Origin: Bidens hawaiensis
Lineage: Eukaryota > Streptophyta > Magnoliopsida > Asterales > Asteraceae
DNA length: 64,000 nt
Direction of reading: 5' to 3'
Assembly: GCA_021521415.1 (NCBI GenBank)
Contig: JAIQDT010000670.1
Location: 248,001 to 312,000 of the forward strand
Made by a program: the position numbers and the translations under genes. Each line of letters opens with the position of its first letter. The stretch's first letter is position 1. The notes below the pieces were generated by a model. That model made no database searches, was not told the origin of the DNA, and was given only the letters and a program-made list of their open reading frames with translations. This document shows, in pieces, positions 36,876 to 47,904 of the stretch.

Positions 36876-37344
36876 TTTGCAGAAAGAAGAAAGCGATTTC
36901 GGGAAAATGCTTGCCTGAAAAGGGGAGTATTTGCCGGAAATCGCTAAGAAGAAGAAGAGAAGGGTGAAGGTGTGGATTGCAAAGAGCCCTCTCCCCCTTT
37001 ATATACTAATCGCAATTAATGCGATGAATTTAATGCGGAGGAGAGAGAAATCGAAGGTGCAATGAAACTATTACACGTGGCAAAAAGCAGGCTGCCAACA
37101 GCTGTTGACAGGACGCGTACCATTAATTTCGCGGCCACGCGCCCGAAAAATCGCGCCCACGCGCCTGAAAAAGCGTCTGGAATGACCATGTACTGTCACG
37201 TCACCATAACTTCCTGCACGTCCTGACACAGTCAGAAGAAACCGTCGCACGACGTTTCAGATGTTTGGACTGTTCCTATCTTTCCACCAACTCTTCGAAT
37301 TTCGAAATTCAAAATTCAAAAAAGATTCAAAAGTAAGCGGGAAA

Positions 37345-37830
37345 ACACCCCTTACCTTGGCAAACAAGTAACCGTAAGACGGATGCGGGTACAGTGTTAA
37401 GGCAAAACCCTTCACATACCTAGCACCCGCAGGGAATCGAAACCAAGAATACCTTGGCAACCAAGTAACCATAAGCCGGGTGCGGGTACAGTGTTAAGGC
37501 AAAACCCTTCACATACCTAGCACCCGCAGGGAATTGAAGCCAAGAATACCTTGGCAACCAAGTAACCATAAGCCGGGTGCGGGTACAGTGTTAAGGCAAA
37601 ACCCTTCACATACCTAGCACCCGCAGGGAATTGAAGCCAAGAATACCTTGGCAACCAAGTAACTATAAGACAGGTGCGGGTACAGTGTTAAGGCAAAACC
37701 CTTCACATACCTAGCACCCGCAGGGAATGGACTCCAGTACCTTGGAAGTAAAGTAACCGTAAGACGAGCGCGGGTAGTGTTAAGGCAAAACCCTTCACAT
37801 ACCTAGCGCCCCGCAGAGAATTGAAACCAA
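37345..37830. repeat. Tandem repeat block B (about 97 bp x 5)
   Basis: Five units, recognised by GTGTTAAGGCAAAACCCTTC at 37394, 37491, 37588, 37685 and 37777 (periods 97, 97, 97, 92). Each also has TACCTTGG...AAGTAACCATAAG and CACCCGCAGGGAA. Located between the 5' end of the antisense gene and the 3' LTR, so it may overlap that gene's promoter. Confidence 0.9.
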
Positions 37831-38224
37831 GAAGGATCTTCTTGGCAATGCTTGCGGATAGAGGAATAACATCCCCGCATAACGGGAACGTCGAGAATTA
37901 TATTGTTTGAAACTCCGTGATGGAATTGGTGGTCTTAGCATAATTGATCACTATGTTGAAAACCACCAGAACCCCATGGAGACTATATACAAGTAAGACT
38001 CAACGCTCCTGACTTGCGAGAAGGTTACATACCTAACCGCATCATACCCAAAGATCAAGCAAAAAAATCGGGAATTTTTGCAAGTGACATTAGGAAACCC
38101 GCGGGAAGAATCCCCACGGAGAACCTTAAAACTAAAAACCCTTTTCAAAACCCCTTGCTTAAAGTCCAAAAGTTCACCTCACTTTATTAAACATTCATGA
38201 GAAGAACATTGGACTGGGGGGACT

Positions 38225-39251
38225 TGAAGAGGTAGGTCCCAGCAGAGCCCAGTTGGTCCCGCAAGACTCACCTTGAACAGGGACGTCTGCGCAAAGGCCA
38301 TCTGCTCCCGCAGGACCCACCATGCTCATAGAACCTTACGCGCAGTACGCAAGCTGTACACGCAGGGAAAGCCTCCCAATGGTGAAGTACCCCGCCTGTT
38401 CCCGCAGTTGCGGATACAAGCCATCAGGGAAGGCTACCCGCAGACAGCAGGGCTACACGCACAAGACAATAGCTACTTCAGTAGTCACATGAAGGAATGA
38501 GCAAGGCGGGAACAATCCCGCCAAAATGAGCCAGTCCGTATGATTCTGAAAGATCTTTTGTACTATACCTACCAAGGTATGGATAGGACAGACAATCTGA
38601 CCAGAACAGCCCATGAGCCAATCACAGGGTGACAGCTCACCGACAACAGTACGAGGAGGAGCACCCTCTAGTACTGTTTGTCACTATTAGCCGCTGCCTA
38701 CTCACCAACTCTTACTGAGGGGCGTGCGCAGCCTACAGTTGGTGGAATAGTGTTACTGTTGGCCGTAACCTATTCACCAACCAGCATGGCCTGCGTATAA
38801 TCCACAGTAGGTGGGACGTGCATAATCTACAGTTGGTGGAATAGTGCAGCCGACTTTGTTACTGTTGGCCGTAACCTATCCACCAACCAGTATGGCCTGT
38901 GCATAGTCCACTGTTGGTAGAACAGGAATACTATTCAGCTGGCTGTACCTTCTAGGAAACCTACCTTCGGCTATAAATACTCCAACATCTTGGAATGGTA
39001 AGATCATCTGCTATCCTGTTATCTAGCAATCTCTTAATATACACTTATATTCAGAGCAATCTAGTCTGATTCTCACGCCGGAGGGTGGTCACAAGGAGGA
39101 ACCCCCCCCCCTTCTCAGTGACGAGCTTACGGTGTTTGTTTTGCAGGTCCCCTGAAGAACAACCGTCTCTGTTGGACCTCATTCTCGTGGGAAACATTAC
39201 TTAACCCCCAGATTATCTATAATCTGCACCGGGTCACTTAGTGTTTCTTCA
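38225..39251 (+). repeat. 3' LTR
   Basis: 1027 bp, same ends as the 5' LTR. Differences by eye: AGCAG for AACAG near 38242, CATAG for CAGAG near 38328, AGCTG for AGTTG near 38353, GGTGG for GGTAG near 38741, and a C-run one base shorter near 39100. Followed directly by GAAGT. Confidence 0.95.
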
Positions 39252-40186
39252 GAAGTAATTTTCGATAGGCTTGCAACGCTTCAAAAAGAGAGCGGTTGGA
39301 TTACTGAAAACCTCTACTTGTACCAAGGCTTTTGGTATCAATCGGGTCGTGTAAATTCCATTGAAGCTACGATGGCCATACAAGACACGTTCAAAGCTCG
39401 CCCAAGTGATATCTACCTCGTCACGATGCCTAAGTCTGGCACAACATGGCTTAAGGCGCTCGTGTTTGCTTTGGTAAACAGAGATAAGTATAAAAATAAC
39501 AACAGTAATGAAACTCACCCTCTACTTATATGTTTACCTGGCCTTACAGCCGAAGTTTTTAGAAAAACTCCTACCTACGTAGATGGAGATTCGCCACGCC
39601 TTTTTGCTACCCATATATTATAGCCTATACTTCATTACCTCAATCCATTATTGATTCAGGCTGTCGTTTAGTTTACTTATGTAGAAATCCTAAGGATGTT
39701 ATGGTCTCCATGTTTCATTTCACAAATAGACTGAGAGACAAATCTCTTGGCCTAATGAAATTTGAAGAGGCTTTTAAGTTATTTAGCAAAGGTATCATGT
39801 TAAATGGACCCTATTGGGATCATGTGAAAGGGTATCGTAAGGTTAGTTTACAACACCCAGAAAATGTTTTATTCTTAACGTACGAGGACATGTCAATGGA
39901 CACCGTCAACATTGTGAATCGACTTGCAAAGTTCTTGGGCTACCCCTTCACAGAGGAGGAAGAGGCTAATGGCACGGTGGAAGAAATTGTTAAACTTTGT
40001 GGTTTCAAAAGTTTAAGTGAGGTTAATAAGCATGGAGATATAGGTCCGAGCGTACCTAATGATGCATTCTTTAGGGAAGGTAAAGTTGGAGACTTGAAGA
40101 ACCATCTGACCGATGAAATGAGCCGTATTATAGATGAAATCACCGAAGAAAAGTTTCGTGATTTGGATATATCATTCCCCATCTAA

Positions 40187-41328
40187 GTTCGTAAGGCTAA
40201 TCATGGTGTAGAATATAAGTTTCCATCTCCGGTCGAGATGCAATGTTAGAATAAATATCGAGTGCAATAAATTAGTTTTTTTTCATAACGAGTGAGGCTC
40301 TTAATTTATTTCCACGCTTCTTAGTTCTTTTAAAATGACTTTGGGCTCATTCGGTGTCGAAAAGACGGTCTCACTAGCCACAGTCAAGTGACGATGTTAT
40401 TATGCTCTACTATGTTAACATAATATTGTCTAGTGTGTGTAAAACTAACGTTAAAGCATAATACTGTGAAATAACTAGACCACAACGAAGCTCGACCTAA
40501 CATCCAAAGTTGTACCAAATTAGTTACCATACCGAAATACATATATATACCCGTATCGTACCAATAAATTTGGTATAGTATTCGATACTCGGTTTTATTA
40601 GTTTTTTTGTACAGATACTTTCGAATATATAGTACGGGTACGAGTTAATGATCTCATCCCTAGTACAGATAAGTGGGTTCTAACAAGGTAAAGTAAATCA
40701 TAGGCTGGGATGTGTTCCTGTTTCCTATTATTTCAGTGCTCCGTTTTGAAATATTCTATTCTATCAATTCTATACACTTTTTTATATGATTTGCAACGAA
40801 CGTATGAACACGTGAGTAAATAGATGCTATTTGAGTTAATAATTAAATGGTAACAAAAACTTGCATAGATGTAACTCTTTTACTTTATATTATTGAAGGG
40901 ACCACTATCATTCATGCTTGATCTTTTTGCAGCCATAGAATGTGACATATCTTATACGTTACCTTTGTATGTATAGTGCAACAATTTATTTAACTCATCT
41001 TTTGATAAATGTATACATATCGCTCAAACCGGTTTGTGTTAGCAGGTAATATATTGTTTCCTTGCATTTACTTGTGCTGTTTGGATACACACACATTTCA
41101 AAATATTCGATATTTGGATTTTGTTTTATCTAATACAAGGTAATGAAAATGTTGCTGAATTAAACTAAATTAAAATTAATTAAATTCACCAATAATAAAA
41201 AGGGTTACATAATTTCCTAACCTATTTGGATATAATTGAAAATACAGATATACCAGTGGCATTAAATACCATATCTGATTTACTTTAATAAAAAAAAGGA
41301 GAACCACATAAAATATTATCACTTAATA
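40187..41328. other. Intergenic, AT-rich
   Basis: Sulfotransferase 3' flank followed by AT-rich spacer. No gene, RNA or clear transposon ends seen before the Pack-MULE. Confidence 0.6.
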
Positions 41329-41338
41329 CTTTTTTTTA
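41329..41338. repeat. 10-bp target site duplication of the Pack-MULE, left copy
   Basis: CTTTTTTTTA at 41329-41338 is repeated exactly at 42931-42940, directly outside the two terminal inverted repeats. Size fits Mutator-superfamily insertion (9-11 bp). Low complexity of the site is a caveat. Confidence 0.8.
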
Positions 41339-41563
41339 GACAGAATTACAAATTTTGTCCTTTAAAATAAGACGAATTACGGTTCGTGTCCTTTTCTAAG
41401 TTTCCTTGCAGGCGGTGTACTTTAAACTTTTTTTCCTACAAGTTTTGTCCTTTACGCTAACTGGGTTAGAAAAAGTCAGTTAAATCCCATCACGTGAGGC
41501 GCATGTGAGGGCATATTGGTCTTTTTGCCTACCCTGCAACTTCTTCTTCTTCTTCTTCATTTT
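41339..41563 (+). repeat. Left terminal inverted repeat of the Pack-MULE
   Basis: 225 bp, starts GACAGAATTACAAATTTTG and ends in a short (CTT)n tract. It contains CACGTGA (41492-41498), a G-box-like core that could act in a promoter. Confidence 0.85.
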
Positions 41564-41748
41564 GATCACCACCGCCACCACAGCTCCAGCTCCGACCATG
41601 GGTATCGAATGCGAACTTCCGATATACTTTTTCAAAACAAGTATAATTTCTCAAATACTTGTTTTCCGGCAAGCTTAAACACCATACCACTTAACCAGAT
41701 CAGTCAACTCACATCTCAATCCACATGTCAACTTTTTTAAAAAACAAA

Positions 41749-42546
41749 ATGTCAAGAACAACCACCACCACGACGTCGTATTGGTGCTACAGATGCACAC
41801 GCTTTGTTAGACTCCCAGCAAACGACACCGTTTTGTGTCCATACTGTGACACTGGATTCGTTGAAGCCGTTGAATCCAACGAGCCTCCACCGTTATCCAC
41901 TACTCGCTGGCGTGTACCTTCTACGACGTCGTTTCTAAACAATAATAATAATAATAATAATAACCGTTCAGATCTAACGTCTCGCCGTGGCCGTCGCCGG
42001 AACAACGGCGACCGGTCACCGTTTAATCCGGTAATCGTCCTACGTGGCGGCGGCGTTGACAGAGGATTCGAGCTGTATTACGACGACGGAGCAGGCTCCG
42101 GTCTACAGCCGTTACCGGCAACGATGTTAGAGTTTCTAATGGGATCAGGTTTCGATAGATTACTCGATCAGTTATCTCAAATCGAATTAAACGGATTAAG
42201 CCGGTCCGTACATCCACCAGCATCAAAAGCAGCAATCGAATCGTTACCGTTAATTAAAATCTCAGATCTACACGTGGCAACGGAGTCTCACTGTGCTGTT
42301 TGTAAGGAAGCTTTTGTTATTAGATCTGAAGCGCGTGAGATGCCGTGTAAGCATATATACCATTCCGATTGTATTATTCCGTGGCTTAATATTCGGAACT
42401 CATGCCCGGTTTGCCGGCACGAACTTGCTCCGGATTCATTAGATCCGAATTCAATAGATCCGGATCCGAATAATCGAGAACGAGATGAACGAAACGACGA
42501 CGAATCGGTAGCTGTAGGATTCATGGTTAAGTGGTCTGTGTCATAG
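41749..42546 (+). CDS. Zinc-ribbon/RING-H2 E3 ubiquitin ligase
   Basis: Intronless, 265 aa from the ATG at 41749 (MSRTTTTTTSYWCYRCTRFV); an in-frame ATG at 41725 would add eight residues. An N-terminal zinc ribbon (CYRC...CPYC, residues about 12-40) is followed by a low-complexity Asn/Arg/Gly region, then a RING-H2 near residues 190-230: CAVC, CKHIYH, CIIPWL, CPVC. All eight metal ligands are present in C3H2C3 order. The layout is that of plant RHC1A/RDUF-type E3 ligases, which pass ubiquitin from an E2 to substrates, often in stress responses. It lies entirely between the two inverted repeats of a MULE, with its promoter probably in or next to the left repeat. Expression cannot be judged from sequence. 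Confidence 0.85.
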   Translation: MSRTTTTTTSYWCYRCTRFVRLPANDTVLCPYCDTGFVEAVESNEPPPLSTTRWRVPSTTSFLNNNNNNNNNRSDLTSRRGRRRNNGDRSPFNPVIVLRGGGVDRGFELYYDDGAGSGLQPLPATMLEFLMGSGFDRLLDQLSQIELNGLSRSVHPPASKAAIESLPLIKISDLHVATESHCAVCKEAFVIRSEAREMPCKHIYHSDCIIPWLNIRNSCPVCRHELAPDSLDPNSIDPDPNNRERDERNDDESVAVGFMVKWSVS

Positions 42547-42683
42547 GAGTGGTCGGAGCTGGAGCTGTGGTGGCGGTGGTGATGGTGTTTGAGGATATCC
42601 ATGGGCGGAGTGGTTGTGGTATGGTGATGGTGGTGGCGTAGAGAGAGAAATAAGAGAGAAAGGAGGGGAAGGTAAAGATCTGC

Positions 42684-42698
42684 AAAATGAAGAAGAAG

Positions 42699-42729
<31 letters not shown>

Positions 42730-42930
42730 TGCAGGGTAGGCAAAAAGACCAATATGCCCTCACATGCGCCTCACGTGATGAGATTTAACTGACTTTTTCT
42801 AACCCAGTTAGCGTAAAGGACAAAACTTGTAGGAAAAAAAATTTTAAAGTACACCGCCTGCAAGGAAACTTAGAAAAGGACACGAACCGTAATTCGTCTT
42901 ATTTTAAAGGACAAAATTTGTAATTCTGTC
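42684..42930 (-). repeat. Right terminal inverted repeat of the Pack-MULE
   Basis: Mirror of the left repeat, ending ...AATTCTGTC at 42930. The (GAA)n tract is about twice as long as its partner. Between this repeat and the RING stop codon is about 100 bp without counterpart on the left side. Confidence 0.85.
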
Positions 42931-43025
42931 CTTTTTTTTATAAAACATTTGTGGGAACAACCATAATAGTCTCATGGAAATATGAACAACCTTAGAATTT
43001 GATTAAAGCAAGTAGTACATTTTAT

Positions 43026-43700
43026 TCAAGCGATTGGGCCAACACATGTCGGCTTTAATGATTCCTTTGTTTCCGGTAGATGAGCCGTGTCCGGTTTGCC
43101 GTAATTTGGTGAGCATGCGGTTTACTGCAAAGAGTTGCCTGGGTTTAAGTACATGCATGATTTAGTGAGGGATGTTCTTAAACGAGCCGGAATTTCGGCT
43201 AAAAAGGAAGCCCCCGTAAACTTTCTTACGGATCCTCAAGAAGGAAGATCTACATTACGACCGGCCGATATTCTTGTTTTTGGGTGGGTAGGGGAAAACA
43301 CGCTTGTGTCAACCTCACAGGAGTGTCCCCTCTTGTTAGGATTAGGGACAATAGGTTTGTTGCAGGCCAGACAGCATTGAAGGCGGCATCGGGCAAGGTT
43401 GCTAAACACGAGAGAGCTTGTTTGGAGAATCAAAACGTCTTTATCCCCTTTTCCTTTGACACTTTTGGTTTCTTAGCTCCGGATGTCGTGGACCTTTTAA
43501 ATATGGTTCAAAAAGTTGTGCATAGTAACGTATCGGCCCATAAGAATTGAAACTTTGTTTTTAGTAGGATTGGGTTTGTTATCCAAAAGGGGGTTGCGGC
43601 GCAACTTGTTGACCGCTTACCTGCCACTTCATTGTAAATCGTTTGTTTGGATGTTTCTATAATATTTTAGTAGGTATTATTTAAAAAAAAGTGATTAAAG
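43026..43700 (+). pseudogene. R2-like element, 3'-terminal fragment
   Basis: The C-terminal end of the same protein family as 10440-13759, on the other strand. It has GQHMSA joined directly to LMIPLFPVDEPCPVC (about 11 residues missing), then FKYMHDLVRDVLKRAGISAK and RPADILVFGW. After a frame change come HACVNLTGVSPL, HERACLENQNVFIPF and DTFGFLAPDVV, up to the 3' end near 43640 and an A-rich tail (near 43680-43692). Strong 5' truncation is the usual outcome of target-primed insertion. Frames are broken in several places. Confidence 0.75.
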
Positions 43701-44248
43701 AAAGAAAACTTGTAGCTAAATATCAATTCAACAAGATTCCATTACTTTTATAATCCAAGCAAAATCATGTCAAAATACTATAAATACCAAATCTCATGTA
43801 ACGGTCCACTTATAGATATTAATCTTTTTACGACAAATTACAAGCTCTAAAAGAGTAGGGAAATATTTCACCACCACACCATGTCACATGTTATAAAAGC
43901 TCTATACGGAGCCGCATAATCTATTGTTATGTGAATGATATGTCGTAGGGGTGTGCATACGAAACAAAAGCATAACTCATAATTTGGTTATGAGTCGGGG
44001 TGCAGAAAAATAAAAATAAAAATAAAAATAAAAAATAATATTAAAGATGAATAAATAATAAATTATAAAGTATTAGTGGACTACAACAACTGTTTCGTAT
44101 GCACACTCGTCCTTTTTCATTCTTTTAATTAGGGTTTCTTTCTTCACTGCACTTCATTCATCTATAAATAATCAGTAATAATAATATAATGCAGCTCTTG
44201 TCATTCTGTTGTTAAAACATATTCTTCTTATTGATAAGAAAGAATACA
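43701..44248. other. Spacer and NHL-gene promoter
   Basis: AT-rich, with an (AAAAT)n tract near 44008-44040. No gene seen. Confidence 0.55.
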
Positions 44249-46672
44249 ATGGGTAATACTAAAACCTTCTTCTTCTTCTTCTTCTTCTTCATGTTGGTTG
44301 TTTTGGTGTTACTGGGTGTATCATCTGCTGCTCCACCTGCAAGTGAGTAGTGTCATTTCATTTCAATTGTTGCTTATCGGATCTGTAATTGTAATTGTAA
44401 TTGTGATTGCAGGGGTTGTTGTGAATGGGCTTTTCTCAAATGCTGCTTCTGCTTTCATTAAATGGGCTTCCTCTCTACTCAAAACTACCACCAAAACATC
44501 ATCATGTATGTATTTATCTCATCTTCTAATCCTTCTTCTTTAATTTTCTATATATCTTAGTAACTGTTGTAATCAACGAGCCTAACCCTTGTTAATAATA
44601 ATAATTATTATTACCATATACTCTAGTTATAGTATATGTAACTAATAATTAGGCAATGTAAATTCATTTATTCATAAATAAATAAATAATATAAACCAGC
44701 CGAGCTTGATCCTTAACCACAAATTGTGCTTTTACTGCAATTGTTATCGAAAATGGCGATTTTTAATTGATTGTTTTATTGTTTTAGCAATTACTGGACG
44801 GCCGTTGATGAAATTCGAGAGTGGATACAGTGTCGATACGGTTTTTGACGGAAGTAAGCTTGGGATTGAGCCTCATGCTCTTGAGCTTTTGCCTAATGGA
44901 GACCTTCTGCTTCTTGATTCTGCTAATAGCAATCTCTACAAGATCTCTTCATCTTTGTCTCTCTGTAACTTACTTACTTACTTATTATACCCGTGTTCAC
45001 TTATATACCATTTTCATTTCATTTTCTGCTTCTTAATGTGGGAATAAAAATTTCAGATACTAGACCGAAACTGGTTGCTGGGTCAGCTGACGGGTATTCT
45101 GGACATGTAGACGGGCGGCTTAGAGAAGCTAAAATGAACCACCCCAAAGGCCTTACCGTTGATGACAAAGGAAACATATACATTGCTGATACCCACAACA
45201 TGGCAATTAGGAAAATAAGTGATGCAGGTAGTAATAATGTCTTGTTACATTTTGATAAATACCTTTTTGAGTGCTGAGATGAAGAAAAGTGATTACTATT
45301 ATTATTGTTTTGGTATTATAGGGGTGACAACAATTGCGGGAGGTGGGAAATCGGGCCGTGGGGGGCACATAGACGGCCCAAGTGAAGATGCAAGGTTTTC
45401 AAATGATTTTGATGTAGTCTACATTGGAAGTAGTTGTTCTCTTCTTGTTATAGACAGAGGAAACCAAGCAATCCGTGAGATTCAACTACCGTTTGATGAT
45501 TGTGCTTATCAGTATGGAAGCGGTTTCCCTGTTGGTAAGTTAATATCCTTTTCAATGTTTGACATGTTGCATTTTAATGATAATTGTTTTAACTAATAAA
45601 TTAGTACACTTGCAGGGATTGCAGTTTTGGTTGCAGCAGGATTCTTTGGTTACATGCTTGCGTTGCTGCAACGTAGAGTTGGTAGCATAATTTCCAATCA
45701 AACGGTAAGTCCTAGGTTCTTGACTTTTTTTGGGGTCAGATATAGCATTATTCAAATGTCATTTTCTGTTTGATTTCTTTAATTATTTGCCACCAATATC
45801 TTCCTGTTTTGGTTACCTGTTATAAAGTTGGTATACGTTGCATTCGATCTCTTTAAGTTTGAAAAATCATGTCATTTTTGAAGTTGAAACTATCTATGTT
45901 TCATTTCAAAGGTCAACACTCTGACTTTGATGCTAAAAACAGCATTTTGTCTAAATTCTAATGATATATTTGATATTTCTTGCAGGATGAACCTCAGACA
46001 ACAATGAAACCAAACATTGCTCCAACACCGCCATACCAGAGAACATCACTAAGGCCGCCACTGATCCCGTCAGAAAACGAGCCGGAAAAACAAGAAGAAG
46101 GTTTCATTGCATCTCTTGGGAAACTTGTGGCCTACGCCACGTCATCATTCTCAGAGATCTTGTCAAATATCTTCCCGGGTTTCAAAAAGAAACAACCTAA
46201 CTACCAGTACCAAAACCAACAGCCATTTCACCCAGATTACAAACACGGGTCGAACCCATGGCCCGTTCAAGATAGCTACGTGATCCCAGATGGAGACGAG
46301 CCTCCTCCGTCTATAGAAACCCGAACCCCGACCCCGAAAAAAACTTACCCGTTTATGACAAATGATGCTGAGAAAATACAACAGTTTCGTCAAAGCCGCC
46401 GTCTTTACAGCGGGTGGGACCACAATTATCAACAACAGCAACAACAACCACCACCACCGTCACATCAGCAACAGCATCACAACAGATATTATTCTTCCGT
46501 GCCAGAAACTTACTATGAACAAAGTACAGAAGAAACCAATGAGATTGTATTCGGGGCAGTTCAAGAACGAGCAGAAACAATGGTCATAAAGCCGTTAGAT
46601 CATGGAAATTCAGTTTATGATCATCGTGGTAGGGTTCGGTCACGCTCTCGTGGTTTGGCGCGTGGTGATTGA
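44249..46672 (+). CDS. NHL-repeat membrane protein
   Basis: Seven GT-AG exons by eye: 44249-44342, 44413-44505, 44788-44964, 45057-45227, 45322-45534, 45616-45704, 45986-46672; 1524 nt, 507 aa, all phases consistent. An N-terminal signal peptide (Phe-rich, then MLVVLVLLGVSSAA) is followed by FSNAASAFIKW. NHL/beta-propeller-like repeats span about residues 60-230 (GIEPHALELLPNGDLLLLDS, HPKGLTVDDKGNIYIADTHN). A transmembrane helix (GIAVLVAAGFFGYMLALLQ) leads into a long Pro/Gln-rich tail. The same layout is found in Arabidopsis NHL domain proteins such as At1g70280 and At3g14860. NHL propellers bind proteins or ligands; the partner is unknown. Probably a secretory-pathway or cell-surface single-pass protein, by inference. 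Confidence 0.93.
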
Positions 46673-47899
46673 TCGGTTTATGTGATAAAAGACAGTATTG
46701 GGAATGGGAATTATTTCATTGTGATGAGTGAATTTGCAATGTTGTAAGAGTATAGTAGTAGTTTTATAGATCTTATATTATTATCATTATATGATGCAGC
46801 ATTGGAGGGGGTATAATCTGTAAGAAGCTGCTATTATGTTATAACAAGTAAATGAATATGAAATTCCTGAAGAAAAATTTGTTGTTTCTTAGTTTATGCA
46901 TGTTTATATAATAATGAGTTACATTAAGCGTGCGTGTGGTGTACGACGAAGGTACATTATAGCAAACCAATATAAAATGTGGCTAAAAGACTCGAAGCAA
47001 CGACCATACAAAAGTACTAACTAACAATAGAAATTATAAAAACAATACCCAAAAATTGTAACAAGTTGTTTTAATAAACTGTTTGAAATTATATACATAT
47101 AAAAAACAATACCCTAAAATGATGATTTCAAGACTCTAGTAAAGCCAAATACAACATTGGTAGGCCAATCAATAATTCAGATAAATAATATTTTAGAGTG
47201 ATATATTTACATGAGTGAAGTGAGTGGCTTATTTTTAAAATGCTAATGAAATAAAAATGTGTATGTGGGATCAAGAATGTCTTGTGACCTTCACTTCTTT
47301 GTTGTTAATTATTTTTTACCTTTTATCTTATCTTATTTGTTTGTTATCTTCTTTTTCAAGATCCAAATAGTTGAAGAAAATGAAATCTGAAAGCTAATAA
47401 TCAGAAAGTTAGAATCAAATATCTTTATACCTAAACTAATTGTTTAAGACCAAAATAATCAAATAATCAGAATGAATAAGAACTTATTCAAAACTCTGCC
47501 AACTACCTGAGTTTATATTAATTGTTCAGACAGCATTGTATATGCTGTATAACTGTATTAAAGTTGCTGGTTAATCCTGTTGCTGCATTGCTTAAAGAAA
47601 CCACGAATCCAGCTTTGTACCGGATTCAGTAAAGGAATCCTCAAGATCTTTGTTTGTTAAGTGTTTGATAAGTTCTAATTATCTAAGAATTTACAAGTAA
47701 CGCGACATTAAATAATCAGAAATAGTTGTGGTGGTATCTCAACACCAATGATGGATTTGGTCCGAACACTAAAACGAGTAACCGTAGATCATCTCTGCAT
47801 CCACATATTGTTGCATGCTAGATGATTTGCATAATATTTTGACTTTTAAAACTGAAAGTCGACAAATGATTGACATTAAGGCAACCTTTAGAAACAAGT
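46673..47899. other. Intergenic, AT-rich
   Basis: NHL 3' UTR, then AT-rich spacer. No gene or transposon end recognised. Homology to the Tat element starts abruptly near 47900. Confidence 0.55.
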
Positions 47900-47904
47900 C
47901 ATCT

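Larger units (their letters stand above)
30794..39251 (+). mobile_element. Tat-lineage-like Ty3/gypsy LTR retrotransposon with internal deletion
   Basis: 8458 bp, bounded by near-identical LTRs (30794-31821 and 38225-39251) and flanked by the 5-bp duplication GAAGT. Internal order: primer-binding site, integrase (plus strand), tandem repeats, a multi-exon gene on the opposite strand, a second tandem-repeat block, LTR. Gag, protease, reverse transcriptase and RNase H are missing. The primer site runs almost directly into the integrase, so the element is non-autonomous. An antisense gene between pol and the 3' LTR, together with tandem repeats there, is characteristic of the Tat/Ogre/Retand group. 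The LTRs differ by four substitutions and one C-run length change by eye, so the insertion is recent. Confidence 0.92.
30741..40186 (+). pseudogene. Cytosolic sulfotransferase, split by a retrotransposon
   Basis: Coding begins at 30741 (MSCHTSSPPSIAEWKM). After 16 codons it is interrupted at 30794 by a complete LTR element, and resumes in the same frame at 39252. The resumed part reads GFWYQSGRV, then the PAPS 5'-phosphosulfate loop PKSGTTWLK, then LFATHI. At 39621 a TAG and a shift of about 5 nt break the frame. The remainder (39626-40186) is intact: the 3'-phosphate site CRNPKDVMVSMFHF, then PENVLFLTYEDM and REGKVGDLKNHLT, ending FRDLDISFPI. Without the insertion the protein would be near the usual 330 aa, in one exon. 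The enzyme would transfer sulfate from PAPS to a small hydroxylated metabolite. This allele is dead twice over. Confidence 0.9.
41339..42930 (+). mobile_element. Pack-MULE-like element carrying a RING-H2 gene
   Basis: 1592 bp bounded by long inverted repeats beginning GACAGAATTACAAATTTTG on each side (left 41339-41563, right 42684-42930). The repeats differ by about two substitutions and one base of length over the first 215 bp, plus a longer (GAA)n run on the right. A further 35-bp inverted match (ACCACAGCTCCAGCTCCGAC) occurs at about 41565-41599 and 42545-42580. Flanks carry the 10-bp duplication CTTTTTTTTA. No transposase is present; the only coding sequence is an intact zinc-ribbon/RING-H2 gene. 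This is the definition of a Pack-MULE, though the captured gene's parent is not in this window. Confidence 0.85.

Noticed and set aside
36201..36947. 248-codon plus-strand ORF opposite the Tat antisense gene
   Set aside because: Shadow of the conserved minus-strand frame; codon pattern and splice sites favour the minus strand.
42288..42763. Minus-strand Leu/Phe/His-rich ORFs over the Pack-MULE right half
   Set aside because: They translate the (GAA)n tract and the antisense of the RING coding region; no domain is seen.
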